Source: Colwellia sp. MB02u-6
GTDB taxonomy: Bacteria > Pseudomonadota > Gammaproteobacteria > Enterobacterales > Alteromonadaceae
Length of the DNA stretch: 64,000 nucleotides
Assembly: GCF_014077095.1 (NCBI RefSeq)
Contig: NZ_JACGVG010000035.1
Span: 62,001-126,000 of the forward strand
Reading direction: 5' to 3'
Shown: one piece after another, positions 55,923 through 64,000 of the stretch
Layout: the number at the start of each line of letters is the position of its first letter
Numbering within the stretch: position 1 is the first letter of the stretch
Program-made: the position numbers and the translations under genes
The notes under the pieces: generated by a model
What the model saw: the letters and a program-made list of their open reading frames with translations, nothing else
The model's database searches: none
What the model was told of the DNA's origin: nothing

Positions 55923-57058
55923 AGGTTTTTCAATCAAAGTATGCTGATGCCTCTAAGATATATTACTTAAAGCTTTTGGTACATTATTTATCAGTTAATA
56001 CGGCTAAGTTAATATTATTAAGCTGACAGTTAGGTTAGATAAATACATCGGTTCGACTAATCAATACGATCAACCTTGAACATAAATTCGTTAAGCTAAG
56101 AGTATCGATTTCTACCACTGAATTACTGTTTTATTGACCAATAAGTAGTTAATGAAAATTTGGCTAATCAGACGCTATTCTCAATTATTTTCATAGGTAA
56201 TTTTGGTCTTTGAGCTAAAATTATTGCCCGCATCTATTCACCACATTTATTGATCGCATCAAAAGCTATTATCACCAAAAGTTAACTTCATTTTTGCACA
56301 CATAAGGAATTTACTGTTGTAGCCTTGCCTTAATCATAGGTTATATCGGTTCAGGTGATAAGGCGCATCCATAGTAACAATAACTTAACAAAGAAATAAC
56401 CTTTGTTGATTTGCTAATATGTTAATCTGCTAATTTACTGATTTCTGTGAGACTGAAGTTAATGTTATTCACATTGTTTATTTACATTGCAATGACTTTA
56501 AAACTCTTTTTCTCTTCTTAAATCTATTTAATCAATGATTTAAAATTTATGTCTAGGGCTCTGGCTTTTCTCCTTTAGGGATGTTTTGGCTGGTAGACTC
56601 GCTTTTATTTATAGTTAAAAGTCAGTAATTGTTAATGATGCTTAACTTTTGATTTAATTTTTATTCTGTTTCAGGGCGATTTTCTGAGTTAGAGACCCAG
56701 GTGGTCTAACAGTCACTTTTGTCTTTAAAAATTAAAAATCTTAATTGAAAAATAGGGGTCTACCTAAAAAATATGAAATATTTTCGGCGAATGATAGAAG
56801 ATGACTCTCTCATCATGAGACAGAAAACTCATCATGAGACAGAAAAGTAGACTAAACCTGTGATCAAATAGCGGAAGAAATTCAGTAGAATAATTGTTGT
56901 GATGACATCAGTTATTGTAGGTATCGGCTTTTCTTTTCCTAGTTTATATACCTTTTAAAAGACAAGAAAAGATAATTGATAGCATGGTTATTAACTTTAC
57001 CTATATTTAGTCAAACCAAGGTGTTTGAGTCAGTGTTATATAAAATGGAACTTGCCAA
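55923..57058. other. Long intergenic stretch without a supported gene
   Basis: 1.1 kb, AT-rich, stops frequent in all frames. It contains a 19-bp tandem duplication at 56809-56846 and the promoter region of the diguanylate cyclase gene. No coding remnant recognised. Confidence 0.55.
56809..56846. repeat. 19-bp tandem duplication
   Basis: CTCATCATGAGACAGAAAA occurs twice in direct succession (56809-56827 and 56828-56846). Each unit contains the palindrome CTCATCATGAG's CTCAT/ATGAG arms. Confidence 0.88.
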
Positions 57059-59332
57059 ATGAATACGCCTGTAAAATCAGTCAAGCTGTTGCCCAAAGAG
57101 TTACGCGATTGTGCGGAAATAAAGCCAACAAAACAAACTTTTCCTAGCGACTCTGCCGCGCAAAAAATGCTACACGAATTACAGGTGCATCAGATTGAAT
57201 TAAAAATGCAGAACGAAGAGTTACATCAAGCGCAAAGAACACAAAAATTACATTATCGATACACTGAGCTATTTGAATTTGCCCCCATTGGCTATTTTTC
57301 TTTTGATGTAAATGCCATCATTAATCAGGTTAATGTTCGAGGGGCTAAGTTACTGGGTATTGAGCCAGCTGACTTAGTCAATAAACAGTTTTTAAACTAC
57401 GTTAACGCCCAATATCGAGATAGCTTTCAATGTTGTCTAGTCAAAGCATTTTCCGGCAGTGGTATACAATCTTGTGAGATTTTAGCAGAAGTTGGTAAAA
57501 AAACATTTTGGCTGAATATCGAGGCTAATCTTGGTATCACAGGTACCGACTGTCTTGTTGCAGTGACGGACATTAGTGAGAGAAAAAAAATTGAACATGA
57601 TCAAAATCTTGCTAATGAAGATAAAGAGAAACGAGCCGATGAATTAGCCCTTGCTGCCAAGGTTTTTACTCACGCCCGCGAAGGCATTTTAATTACTGAT
57701 GCTAAAGGTATTATCATTGAAGTTAACGACGCCTTCACTGAGATCACCGGCTATAGTCGCGAAGACTCTTGTGGTGAAAATCCAAGATTTTTACAATCAG
57801 GACGCCAATCAGCAGAATTTTATATTTCCATGTGGCAAACAATTTCTACTACAGGAGAATGGTACGGAGAAGTCTGGAATAAACGTAAAAATGGTGAAGT
57901 ATATCCAGAAATTCTAACCATTTGTGCAGTGCATAATGATGCTGGCGAGTTACAAAACTATTTAGCTATGTTTGGTGACATTAGTGTGATGAAAAGTAAA
58001 ATAAAAAAACTTGGGTATATCGGCCAGTATGACTTACTGACCAACCTGCCTAATCGTGCTTTACTTGCCGACCGATTAACTCAAGCTATGTTGCAGTGCA
58101 AGCGCCGCCAGCAGTCACTAGTGGTGGTATTTTTAGATTTAGATGGTTTTAAACAGATTAATGATATCTATGGACATCATTTAGGTGATGAACTGCTAAT
58201 TGCCCTCTCCATTCGCATGAAAGGAGCATTACGTAAAGGTGATACTTTAGCCCGCTTTGGCGGCGATGAATTTGTCGCGGTATTAACCGACTTAGGTAAA
58301 ACTGAAGACTGTCAGTCGGCATTAGAGCGCTTATTACGGGCAGTGTCAGAGCCTGTTGCTGTAGGTAATGTGGTATTAAATACTTCAGCCAGTATTGGTG
58401 CCACCCTTTATCCGCAAGACAATGGGTGTGCAGACTTGCTTATACGCCATGCTGCCCAGGCCATGTGTGTCGCTAAAGAGTTGGGTAAAAATTGCTATCA
58501 TTTATTTGATACCGCTGTAGATGACGCCATTAAATTACAACTAGACAACCTAAAGACTATTCGTCGCGCATTAGACCAGCAGCAATTTGTCCTCCATTAT
58601 CAGCCTAAAGTTAATATGAGGACAGGCATTGTGATGGGTGTAGAGGCGCTTATTCGTTGGCAACATCCCGAGCGAGGCTTATTAAACCCCTTTGAGTTCT
58701 TGCCGTTGATTGAAAATAACCCGATGAGTATCGAGATGGGTGAATGGGTTATTGATACGGCATTGAGACAAATTAGCCAATGGCAAACTATAGGTCTTAT
58801 CTTACCCACAGGTATAAGTGTAAATATTGCTGCCATGCAATTACAACAGCCTGACTTTACCGATAGACTCACTAGGCTACTAGCCAGCCATTCGGATGTT
58901 GAAGCGCGCTATTTAGAACTAGAAGTGTTGGAAACAAGTGCCTTAGATGATGTGATTCGGGTCTCAAACACCATGAATGACTGCATGGCGTTAGGCGTAA
59001 TCTTTTCTTTAGACGATTTTGGTACTGGCTATTCGTCACTAACTTATCTTAGGCGTTTACCTGCCAGCCTGATTAAAATAGATCAGAGCTTCGTTCGGGA
59101 TATGCTCATTAATGTCGACGATTTTTCCATTGTTGAAGGCGTCATTGCTTTAGCTAAATCATTTAAGCGTGAAGTGATTGCAGAAGGCGTTGAAACGATT
59201 GAACATGGTGCGGCGCTATTGCAACTGGGCTGTGAATTAGCACAAGGTTACGGCATTGCCAGACCTATGCCTGCTAGTGATATTCCAGCGTGGGTTAGTC
59301 GCTGGAAACCTGACATTAGTTGGCAAAGCTAA
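57059..59332 (+). CDS. PAS-PAS-GGDEF-EAL cyclic-di-GMP signalling protein
   Basis: 757 residues. Order: N-terminal helical part, PAS 1 (about 68-175), PAS 2 (about 195-310, with GILITDAKGIIIEVNDAFTE and ITGYSRED), GGDEF (about 325-480), EAL (about 495-750). The cyclase signature RFGGDEFVAVL is intact, and the EAL domain keeps GVEALIRWQHP and LDDFGTGYSS, so both cyclic-di-GMP synthesis and breakdown are possible. No membrane segment, so the protein is probably cytosolic. Lone gene; the PAS ligand is unknown. Confidence 0.93.
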   Translation: MNTPVKSVKLLPKELRDCAEIKPTKQTFPSDSAAQKMLHELQVHQIELKMQNEELHQAQRTQKLHYRYTELFEFAPIGYFSFDVNAIINQVNVRGAKLLGIEPADLVNKQFLNYVNAQYRDSFQCCLVKAFSGSGIQSCEILAEVGKKTFWLNIEANLGITGTDCLVAVTDISERKKIEHDQNLANEDKEKRADELALAAKVFTHAREGILITDAKGIIIEVNDAFTEITGYSREDSCGENPRFLQSGRQSAEFYISMWQTISTTGEWYGEVWNKRKNGEVYPEILTICAVHNDAGELQNYLAMFGDISVMKSKIKKLGYIGQYDLLTNLPNRALLADRLTQAMLQCKRRQQSLVVVFLDLDGFKQINDIYGHHLGDELLIALSIRMKGALRKGDTLARFGGDEFVAVLTDLGKTEDCQSALERLLRAVSEPVAVGNVVLNTSASIGATLYPQDNGCADLLIRHAAQAMCVAKELGKNCYHLFDTAVDDAIKLQLDNLKTIRRALDQQQFVLHYQPKVNMRTGIVMGVEALIRWQHPERGLLNPFEFLPLIENNPMSIEMGEWVIDTALRQISQWQTIGLILPTGISVNIAAMQLQQPDFTDRLTRLLASHSDVEARYLELEVLETSALDDVIRVSNTMNDCMALGVIFSLDDFGTGYSSLTYLRRLPASLIKIDQSFVRDMLINVDDFSIVEGVIALAKSFKREVIAEGVETIEHGAALLQLGCELAQGYGIARPMPASDIPAWVSRWKPDISWQS

Positions 59333-59514
59333 ATAAAACCCAGTATGGCTTGTAACCCATTCAGATTACACTGAGGACAGATTAATTCTGGCCTAGTTCA
59401 GACCTAATTTAGATCTAACTATTGCCTGATTTTGGCATAACGCTTGATCAAACATAGTTTTTTGTCGCAGAACCAAGACATGTTAAGCCGTGAGTATGCA
59501 CTAATAAAGTATTA

Positions 59515-60243
59515 TTACTCCCGATACGAGCTACCCTTTTTATCGAGCATAGCTTTTTTCTGCTCAAAATGAGCGAAAGACTGGCCTCGAAACTCATCCC
59601 AACTTTCTGCTGTTTGTCGCGCTAGCTCATGAGAGAGAATATTCAGAGGCTGGCCAGTGGAATAAGCCAACACCATAGTCTTACAAGCTTTTTCCAGATA
59701 ATACAGATCCTCAAAAGCTTCGGCGATCGTCGCGCCAGTAACCGTAATGCCGTGATTACCCATCATTAAAGCATTTTTACCGGCTAGGTTATCCACGATG
59801 CGTTTGCCTTCTGCATCACTGGTGGCAATACCGCCAAAACTTTCGTCATAAGCGATGCGCTCAAAGAACCGTGCGGTGTTGTTATCAATGGGTAATATAC
59901 GTGGATCTTTTAACGTTGAGAGTACGGTTGCATAGGTAGAATGCAGGTGCAGAATAACCCTAGCTGTGGGCAATAACGCATGCATGTTGCCATGAATACT
60001 CCAAGCCGAAGCATCAGGCGCTTGGTCAGTCAGCATAATGCTATCGTCTTCACTATCCAGTAACTGTAGGTTACTCGCCGTAACATTTGAAAAGTGCATC
60101 CAGCGACGGTTCATCAGGAACTGTTTACCATTTGCAGATACCGCAGCACTTAAATGATTGGCCACTGACTCATGCATATCCATTTCATAAATAAGCCTAA
60201 AAGTAGCGGCCAAATCGACTCGTAATTCTTGTTCTGTTTGCAT
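59515..60243 (-). CDS. Class II aldolase/adducin family protein
   Basis: 242-residue zinc aldolase-like protein. Metal ligands are probably in VILHLHSTYATVLS (H-x-H, about residues 91-104), and GNHGITVTG carries a conserved His near 165. The ATG at 60243 with GGGGATAAG upstream is preferred over TTG five codons earlier. It lies 47 bases after the dioxygenase gene and is likely co-transcribed. Substrate unknown; not recognisable as fuculose or ribulose phosphate aldolase. Confidence 0.87.
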   Translation of the reverse strand: MQTEQELRVDLAATFRLIYEMDMHESVANHLSAAVSANGKQFLMNRRWMHFSNVTASNLQLLDSEDDSIMLTDQAPDASAWSIHGNMHALLPTARVILHLHSTYATVLSTLKDPRILPIDNNTARFFERIAYDESFGGIATSDAEGKRIVDNLAGKNALMMGNHGITVTGATIAEAFEDLYYLEKACKTMVLAYSTGQPLNILSHELARQTAESWDEFRGQSFAHFEQKKAMLDKKGSSYRE

Positions 60244-60290
60244 TTTGCTTATCCCCAATAGGTTTCGACTGATTACGTCTCTAATGATGG

Positions 60291-61427
60291 TTAAAGTGGA
60301 GCCGTCACTTCTGCTTCTGCTTTTGGATAGCTAGCACGTAAAACACGGTAAACACTTCGCAGATCGCCTCGGTCAACATAACAGCCCCGTAAATGCCTAG
60401 CGCCGCTACCCTTGATAAAGGAAGCTCGGCCGTGGGCGATGCGGTGGTTGTCAAACACCATACACTCGCCAGCATTTAGGCGGAAGGTCATCAAATATTG
60501 AGCGTCTTGTAGCATCTGTCCAAACTTACGAAAAGCGGGATAAAAAGTATCCATTTCACGCTGTGAAAAATCAAAGACATCAGCCAAGTGCTGACTAAAA
60601 TTAATACCGCTAACCTCACCATTATTAGGGTCGAGTTCGATTATTCGCTGCTTAGTGCGTACATCTTGATAGTGGGTGGTATAGCGATACGGCACTTCGT
60701 ATTCTGTCAGTATTTTAAAGTATTTTGGATAGCTTTGTTTTAAGGCGTTAGCAACGGTAGTTGCATCGACAAACAAGCTGTTGCCGCCTTCTGCATCATT
60801 AACTCGGCAGTGCAGGAACTGGATACCTGGAGCAAGTTCTTCTGCAGGTAAATCAGTATGTAACTCAAGTGCTTTGCTGGTATAAGCAAGGTTTTCAGGA
60901 TTGGCTTTAGACTGAACATCAAAGGTGTAACCAGAAAAAGATGGCCGCACAGTGCCAAACAGTTCGCATAGGGTTTTCAGCCCTTCGTTTGAATTTGGCA
61001 TATCTTGAATCAGGGCAACACCTTCATCTAACATCGCCTCAGCCCAATCAGCTACACTGGCGGGGTTAGCCATAACATCGTCATAGCTAAAACGCGCCAT
61101 GTTTGGGTAGTGATCGCCATACCAAGTTTTACGGGCACGAACGGCCAAATCACCATGGTTTTCTCCCTTGTGCCAACGTTCAAGCCAGTGTAGGTTATAA
61201 CGACTTTGATAGCCATCGCTCCAAATAACTTCCAGTGAGGCTCCATTTATCCAGGCGCTTGTTGCGTGTAAATCATCAGCTTCATCAAGAATATCAAAGG
61301 TCCGTTCCTGAGTGCTGCTATCCCATGAGGTGGCACAATTATCGCGTAACCAGAAATAATTGAAATAGACCATTTCTGCGTTCATTGGGAGTTCTATACC
61401 GGTTTTCAATAATACAATGTCAGACAT
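60291..61427 (-). CDS. Gamma-butyrobetaine dioxygenase-like Fe(II)/2-oxoglutarate oxygenase
   Basis: 378 residues. N-terminal DUF971/GBBH_N domain (about 1-95; FNYFWLRDNCATS holds a zinc-type Cys) followed by a TauD/TfdA oxygenase domain. Iron ligands: H and D in LELHTDLPAEELAPG (about 188-202) and the distal His in MVFDNHRIAHGRASF (about 333). RGCYVDRGDLRS is the 2-oxoglutarate-binding Arg region. The family hydroxylates trimethylated amines such as gamma-butyrobetaine or trimethyl-lysine. First gene of a two-gene unit with the aldolase. Confidence 0.9.
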   Translation of the reverse strand: MSDIVLLKTGIELPMNAEMVYFNYFWLRDNCATSWDSSTQERTFDILDEADDLHATSAWINGASLEVIWSDGYQSRYNLHWLERWHKGENHGDLAVRARKTWYGDHYPNMARFSYDDVMANPASVADWAEAMLDEGVALIQDMPNSNEGLKTLCELFGTVRPSFSGYTFDVQSKANPENLAYTSKALELHTDLPAEELAPGIQFLHCRVNDAEGGNSLFVDATTVANALKQSYPKYFKILTEYEVPYRYTTHYQDVRTKQRIIELDPNNGEVSGINFSQHLADVFDFSQREMDTFYPAFRKFGQMLQDAQYLMTFRLNAGECMVFDNHRIAHGRASFIKGSGARHLRGCYVDRGDLRSVYRVLRASYPKAEAEVTAPL

Positions 61428-61830
61428 TCAGCAACACTTATTTTTTGTTTATTTTAAAATTGAAATTGTATCATTTTGGCCATGTAATGTCGAAAATACC
61501 AAGGGGAAATTGCCGTGGTAAGTGCTCAATAAACTATCATTATTTTTTCAATAATGATTAAAGCTGCGCGGTATTCATTATCGTTAGCCATACCAGTAGC
61601 TGGTTAAATAATAAGGTCTGCATAGGCCAAAATTAACTCGTAATACTCAAGGGAAAATTGATGATTAAAACTCTTATTGTCAGTAATGATCTCTGACAAT
61701 TTTTGATAAATTAGCATTATGATGATGAATGTAAGCTTGCGTTGAGTGGGGTAGTTAGAGGGTAAACTTAAGTTACACTTCATTGTGCCGATACTTGTGA
61801 TATATGCTGTGATAAACCGAGGTAAATTTT
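61428..61830. other. Intergenic region
   Basis: 403 bases between divergent genes with no supported gene; AT-rich promoter-like sequence on both sides. Confidence 0.5.
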
Positions 61831-62472
61831 ATGAGCTCAGTAATTAAACCTAATGATACCTATAGCCAAGATGTTCGAACATTAGCAAACGCGTCAGATA
61901 AAACCTTGAACAAGCCAAAGGGGCAGCAAATATCTGAGCTGGCTAATGATAAAAATATTGTTAAAGCACAAGACTCTATTTATGCCAACAATAAAAAGCA
62001 GCTTAATGCCGCTATTATAGAATCTTCACTGAAGTTCAATGCAACCATGGGCGATCAGCCGCTGTCATTATTGTTAAAAACTGCCTTACAGGGCATAAAC
62101 GAAGCGCTTAAGGAAACCGGGGCTATTACTCGTGTTGAAAGTAGCGTTGAAGACAGTTATCAGTCGGGGGTTGATTTCAGTCCTAAAGCAACAGCGGAGC
62201 GTATTGTTGGTTTTAGTACTCAGTTTCTAGGTGCTTATCAAGAGCAGCATCCTGAAATGGCTGCAGAAGAATCGTTAATGGCTTTTGTTGATATTATCAG
62301 TGGCGGTATAGAGCAAGGTTTTGCTGAAGCCAAGGATATTTTAGCTGATTTAAAAGTATTGACGGGCGATATTAGCAATAATATTGATAAAACTTATCAG
62401 TTAGTGCAAGCAGGGCTACAGTCTTTTATCGAAGCTTTAAGTGCTAAAGAAGTGGATCAGCTTGAACCGTAA
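61831..62472 (+). CDS. DUF5610 domain-containing protein
   Basis: 213 residues, mostly helical, no signal peptide. The N-terminal 50 residues look disordered and polar. The DUF5610 domain (about 55-175) shows LKFNATMGDQPLSLLLKTAL and VDFSPKATAERIVGFSTQFL, then FVDIISGGIEQGFAEAKDIL. Common in marine gammaproteobacteria as a lone cytosolic gene; function unknown. Confidence 0.85.
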   Translation: MSSVIKPNDTYSQDVRTLANASDKTLNKPKGQQISELANDKNIVKAQDSIYANNKKQLNAAIIESSLKFNATMGDQPLSLLLKTALQGINEALKETGAITRVESSVEDSYQSGVDFSPKATAERIVGFSTQFLGAYQEQHPEMAAEESLMAFVDIISGGIEQGFAEAKDILADLKVLTGDISNNIDKTYQLVQAGLQSFIEALSAKEVDQLEP

Positions 62473-62895
62473 CCACGATAATAGTCGGCTATTTAGCCAG
62501 CGGTAACGGTTGAAATTTACCGTTAATTACTATTTTTTTGATCCAATTCAAAACAATTTTTTGGCTGTTTTTTTAATTGTATTGATTTAAATTGCTAACT
62601 AAAACAAGGTGTTAATCTTTTTTTAGTTTGCGTTATTCTAGTTGTACGCTCACTCACCTTTGAGTTAGCGCTTGCAGCGCGTATAAATAATAAAGTTAAG
62701 GTATAGCATTAACTTTATAGCAATATTTTATAGTGATAAGCGCTACACAGTGATTGATTCAGCGACTGTTATTTTTACCTATATCAGCAATTTTAAATTT
62801 ATTTGTACAGGTTTAACTCACTTTAGTGCAGAATCAATTGTAACAGCTTTATAAGCTATGTAATTTTATCAATCATTTTGAAAGGAGTACGTCAG
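62473..62895. other. Intergenic region before the HNH gene
   Basis: 423 AT-rich bases; nothing recognisable beyond the ribosome site AAAGGAG at 62880-62886. Confidence 0.5.
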
Positions 62896-63789
62896 TTGTC
62901 TAGGAAGAAATTTATTGAGTCTCATGGTGGTACAGCGAATAATTGGAGAACTGATTTTTCATTTGTAAACCATGCAGCTAAGTTTGTTATTTTTGGGGCT
63001 TGGGATACTCATACTCAAGAAGGTCGGAGCTTAATCCTTGATAAGGATTGGGTGCAAAATAAAAAAGGTAGAAAGCAACCGGGTTATATTCAAGCGATAG
63101 AGCATATTAGATTAGTTGAAGAGGAGGGTTATCAACTAAAAACCTTTCCAATAATTGAAGACTTGGACTATGTAGATGCCACTGATAGTGGTAAAACCAG
63201 CATAAAAGAGTTTATAAAAGCCTTAACGGATATGACCCTCAACTTTACTGATGATAAATGGTACGCAGAAGGTGCACACAAGCCTGAATATAGCGCAAAA
63301 CCTATCGCAAAAGAGGCTGTAGATCTGTTAGATATACTTAATTTAGCTATCGAAAAGACAGAAAAAGAAAACTTAATCCTGTGCCGAATTGGACAAGGGC
63401 AATTTAGAAAAAACGTTATCGATATTTGGGGGAATGGCGAGACATGTGCACTGACAGGTATAAATATTGCTGAGATGTTAGTCGCTTCTCATATTATTCC
63501 GTGGGCAAAATGTGAAGACAATAAACAAAGGTTAGATGGCGTAAATGGTATTTTATTATGCTCACATGTTGATAAGTTATTCGCTAAGCATTTAATTACT
63601 TTTGAGAAGCAAAGAATGCGCTATATTATTAAAATTGCCCATAGCCTTGATCTAGCTTTATTAAAAAGTATCAGTATTGAAAAAGGATTAGAACTCGCTA
63701 TAGCTCGTATGCATCCTAGGTTACAATTGAGATTTGATGAATATATTCTTGAGCATAATAAAGTTTTTGCAATGAACGATGTTAAATAA
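62896..63789 (+). CDS. HNH endonuclease family protein
   Basis: 297 residues from TTG at 62896 (MSRKKFIESHGGTANNW), with AAAGGAG about 9 bases upstream; another TTG at 62878 lies before that site and is rejected. The C-terminal half is an HNH_2-type nuclease: GQGQFRKNVIDIWGNGETCA, then LVASHIIPWAKC (catalytic His) and GVNGILLCSHVDKLFAKHLI (N and H). The N-terminal half may bind DNA or a partner. Such genes are often solitary in genomic islands as defence or modified-DNA nucleases; no methylase is seen next to it here. Confidence 0.87.
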   Translation: MSRKKFIESHGGTANNWRTDFSFVNHAAKFVIFGAWDTHTQEGRSLILDKDWVQNKKGRKQPGYIQAIEHIRLVEEEGYQLKTFPIIEDLDYVDATDSGKTSIKEFIKALTDMTLNFTDDKWYAEGAHKPEYSAKPIAKEAVDLLDILNLAIEKTEKENLILCRIGQGQFRKNVIDIWGNGETCALTGINIAEMLVASHIIPWAKCEDNKQRLDGVNGILLCSHVDKLFAKHLITFEKQRMRYIIKIAHSLDLALLKSISIEKGLELAIARMHPRLQLRFDEYILEHNKVFAMNDVK

Positions 63790-63823
63790 CACCCGCTATG
63801 GTCTTTTATCCTTGTCTAGCTAT

Positions 63824-63868
63824 TGTAGATACCGCTTGATTAGCTATGCAGAGTCAGCGGTTTTCTAA
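63824..63868 (+). terminator. Terminator of the HNH gene
   Basis: GATACCGCTTGATTAGC ... GTCAGCGGTTTTCTAAAT forms a short stem (ACCGCT with AGCGGT) followed by a T-rich tail. It resembles the rnpB terminator at 31849 in both arms and tail, though the loop differs. Confidence 0.6.
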
Positions 63869-63963
63869 ATACTGAGCGATTAAAGGTGTCAGTTAAACTG
63901 ATAGCTAATAACTGACAGCTATAATCAATATCTCATCACCAATATATCATGTAGTCTTTAAAA

Positions 63964-63991
63964 AAAACGGGCATCATCAGATGCCCGTTTT
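63964..63991. terminator. Strong bidirectional terminator at the window end
   Basis: 12-bp stem AAAACGGGCATC / GATGCCCGTTTT with loop ATCA; A-run left, T-run right. It may belong to a gene beyond the window. Confidence 0.85.
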
Positions 63992-64000
63992 CAGTTAACA

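Noticed and set aside
56902-56958. 18-codon hydrophobic frame near the cyclic-di-GMP gene
   Set aside because: Too short, without a ribosome site, and closed just upstream by a stop.

Overview
The window comes from an AT-rich gammaproteobacterium, most likely a marine Alteromonadales close to Colwellia or Thalassotalea. This is inferred from protein character and gene order, not from a 16S gene. The left half keeps the E. coli minute-3 order in outline (yadGH, pan genes, folK, pcnB, gluQ, dksA, sfsA, thpR, hrpB, mrcB). It then joins the rsmI-lpoA-yraN-diaA-dolP cluster and rnpB.

Layout. 1-2.4 kb: ABC-2 exporter pair and a TrmB-like methyltransferase. 2.6-10.9 kb: a 32-aa membrane peptide, panP on the plus strand, then a minus-strand run panC, panB, folK, pcnB, gluQRS, dksA, sfsA. 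11-17.3 kb: a PepB-type aminopeptidase, a STAS-like protein, thpR, an IS3 remnant and hrpB, which has no ordinary start codon. 17.5-21.5 kb: an MsbA-like ABC exporter, then two apparent integron cassettes (each gene followed by an attC-like site) with no integrase. 21.5-31.3 kb: SEC-C protein, miaA, mrcB, a second STAS-like protein, dolP, diaA, yraN, lpoA, rsmI and a GST. 31.4-34.8 kb: rnpB followed by a decayed island bounded by an 81-bp direct repeat of the rnpB 3' end; it holds a histone-deacetylase-family gene plus RluE and helicase fragments.

35-42.3 kb: ferredoxin-NADP reductase and a complete suf operon (sufB-C-D-S-A-T-E). The suf genes look more GC-rich than their surroundings and have two IscR type-1-like palindromes upstream. 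42.5-45.5 kb: an ABC1-family kinase and an MFS transporter. 45.8-55 kb: a soluble NAD-dependent formate dehydrogenase operon (fdsG-B-A-fdhD-fdsD), a divergent LysR/ModE-like regulator and an OFA-family transporter. The upstream regions of the fds operon and the transporter share the same pair of DNA motifs, which points to one formate regulon. 55.6-64 kb: a conserved hypothetical, a PAS-PAS-GGDEF-EAL protein, a class II aldolase beside a gamma-butyrobetaine-dioxygenase-like enzyme, a DUF5610 protein and an HNH endonuclease.

Themes: pantothenate synthesis using PanP rather than PanD, peptidoglycan synthesis (PBP1b and its activator LpoA both present), Fe-S cluster assembly, and formate oxidation by an Fe-S- and molybdenum-dependent enzyme. 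The accessory DNA sits at three places: the hrpB 5' side, the hrpB-mrcB interval and the rnpB 3' end. No tRNA, rRNA or CRISPR array was seen.
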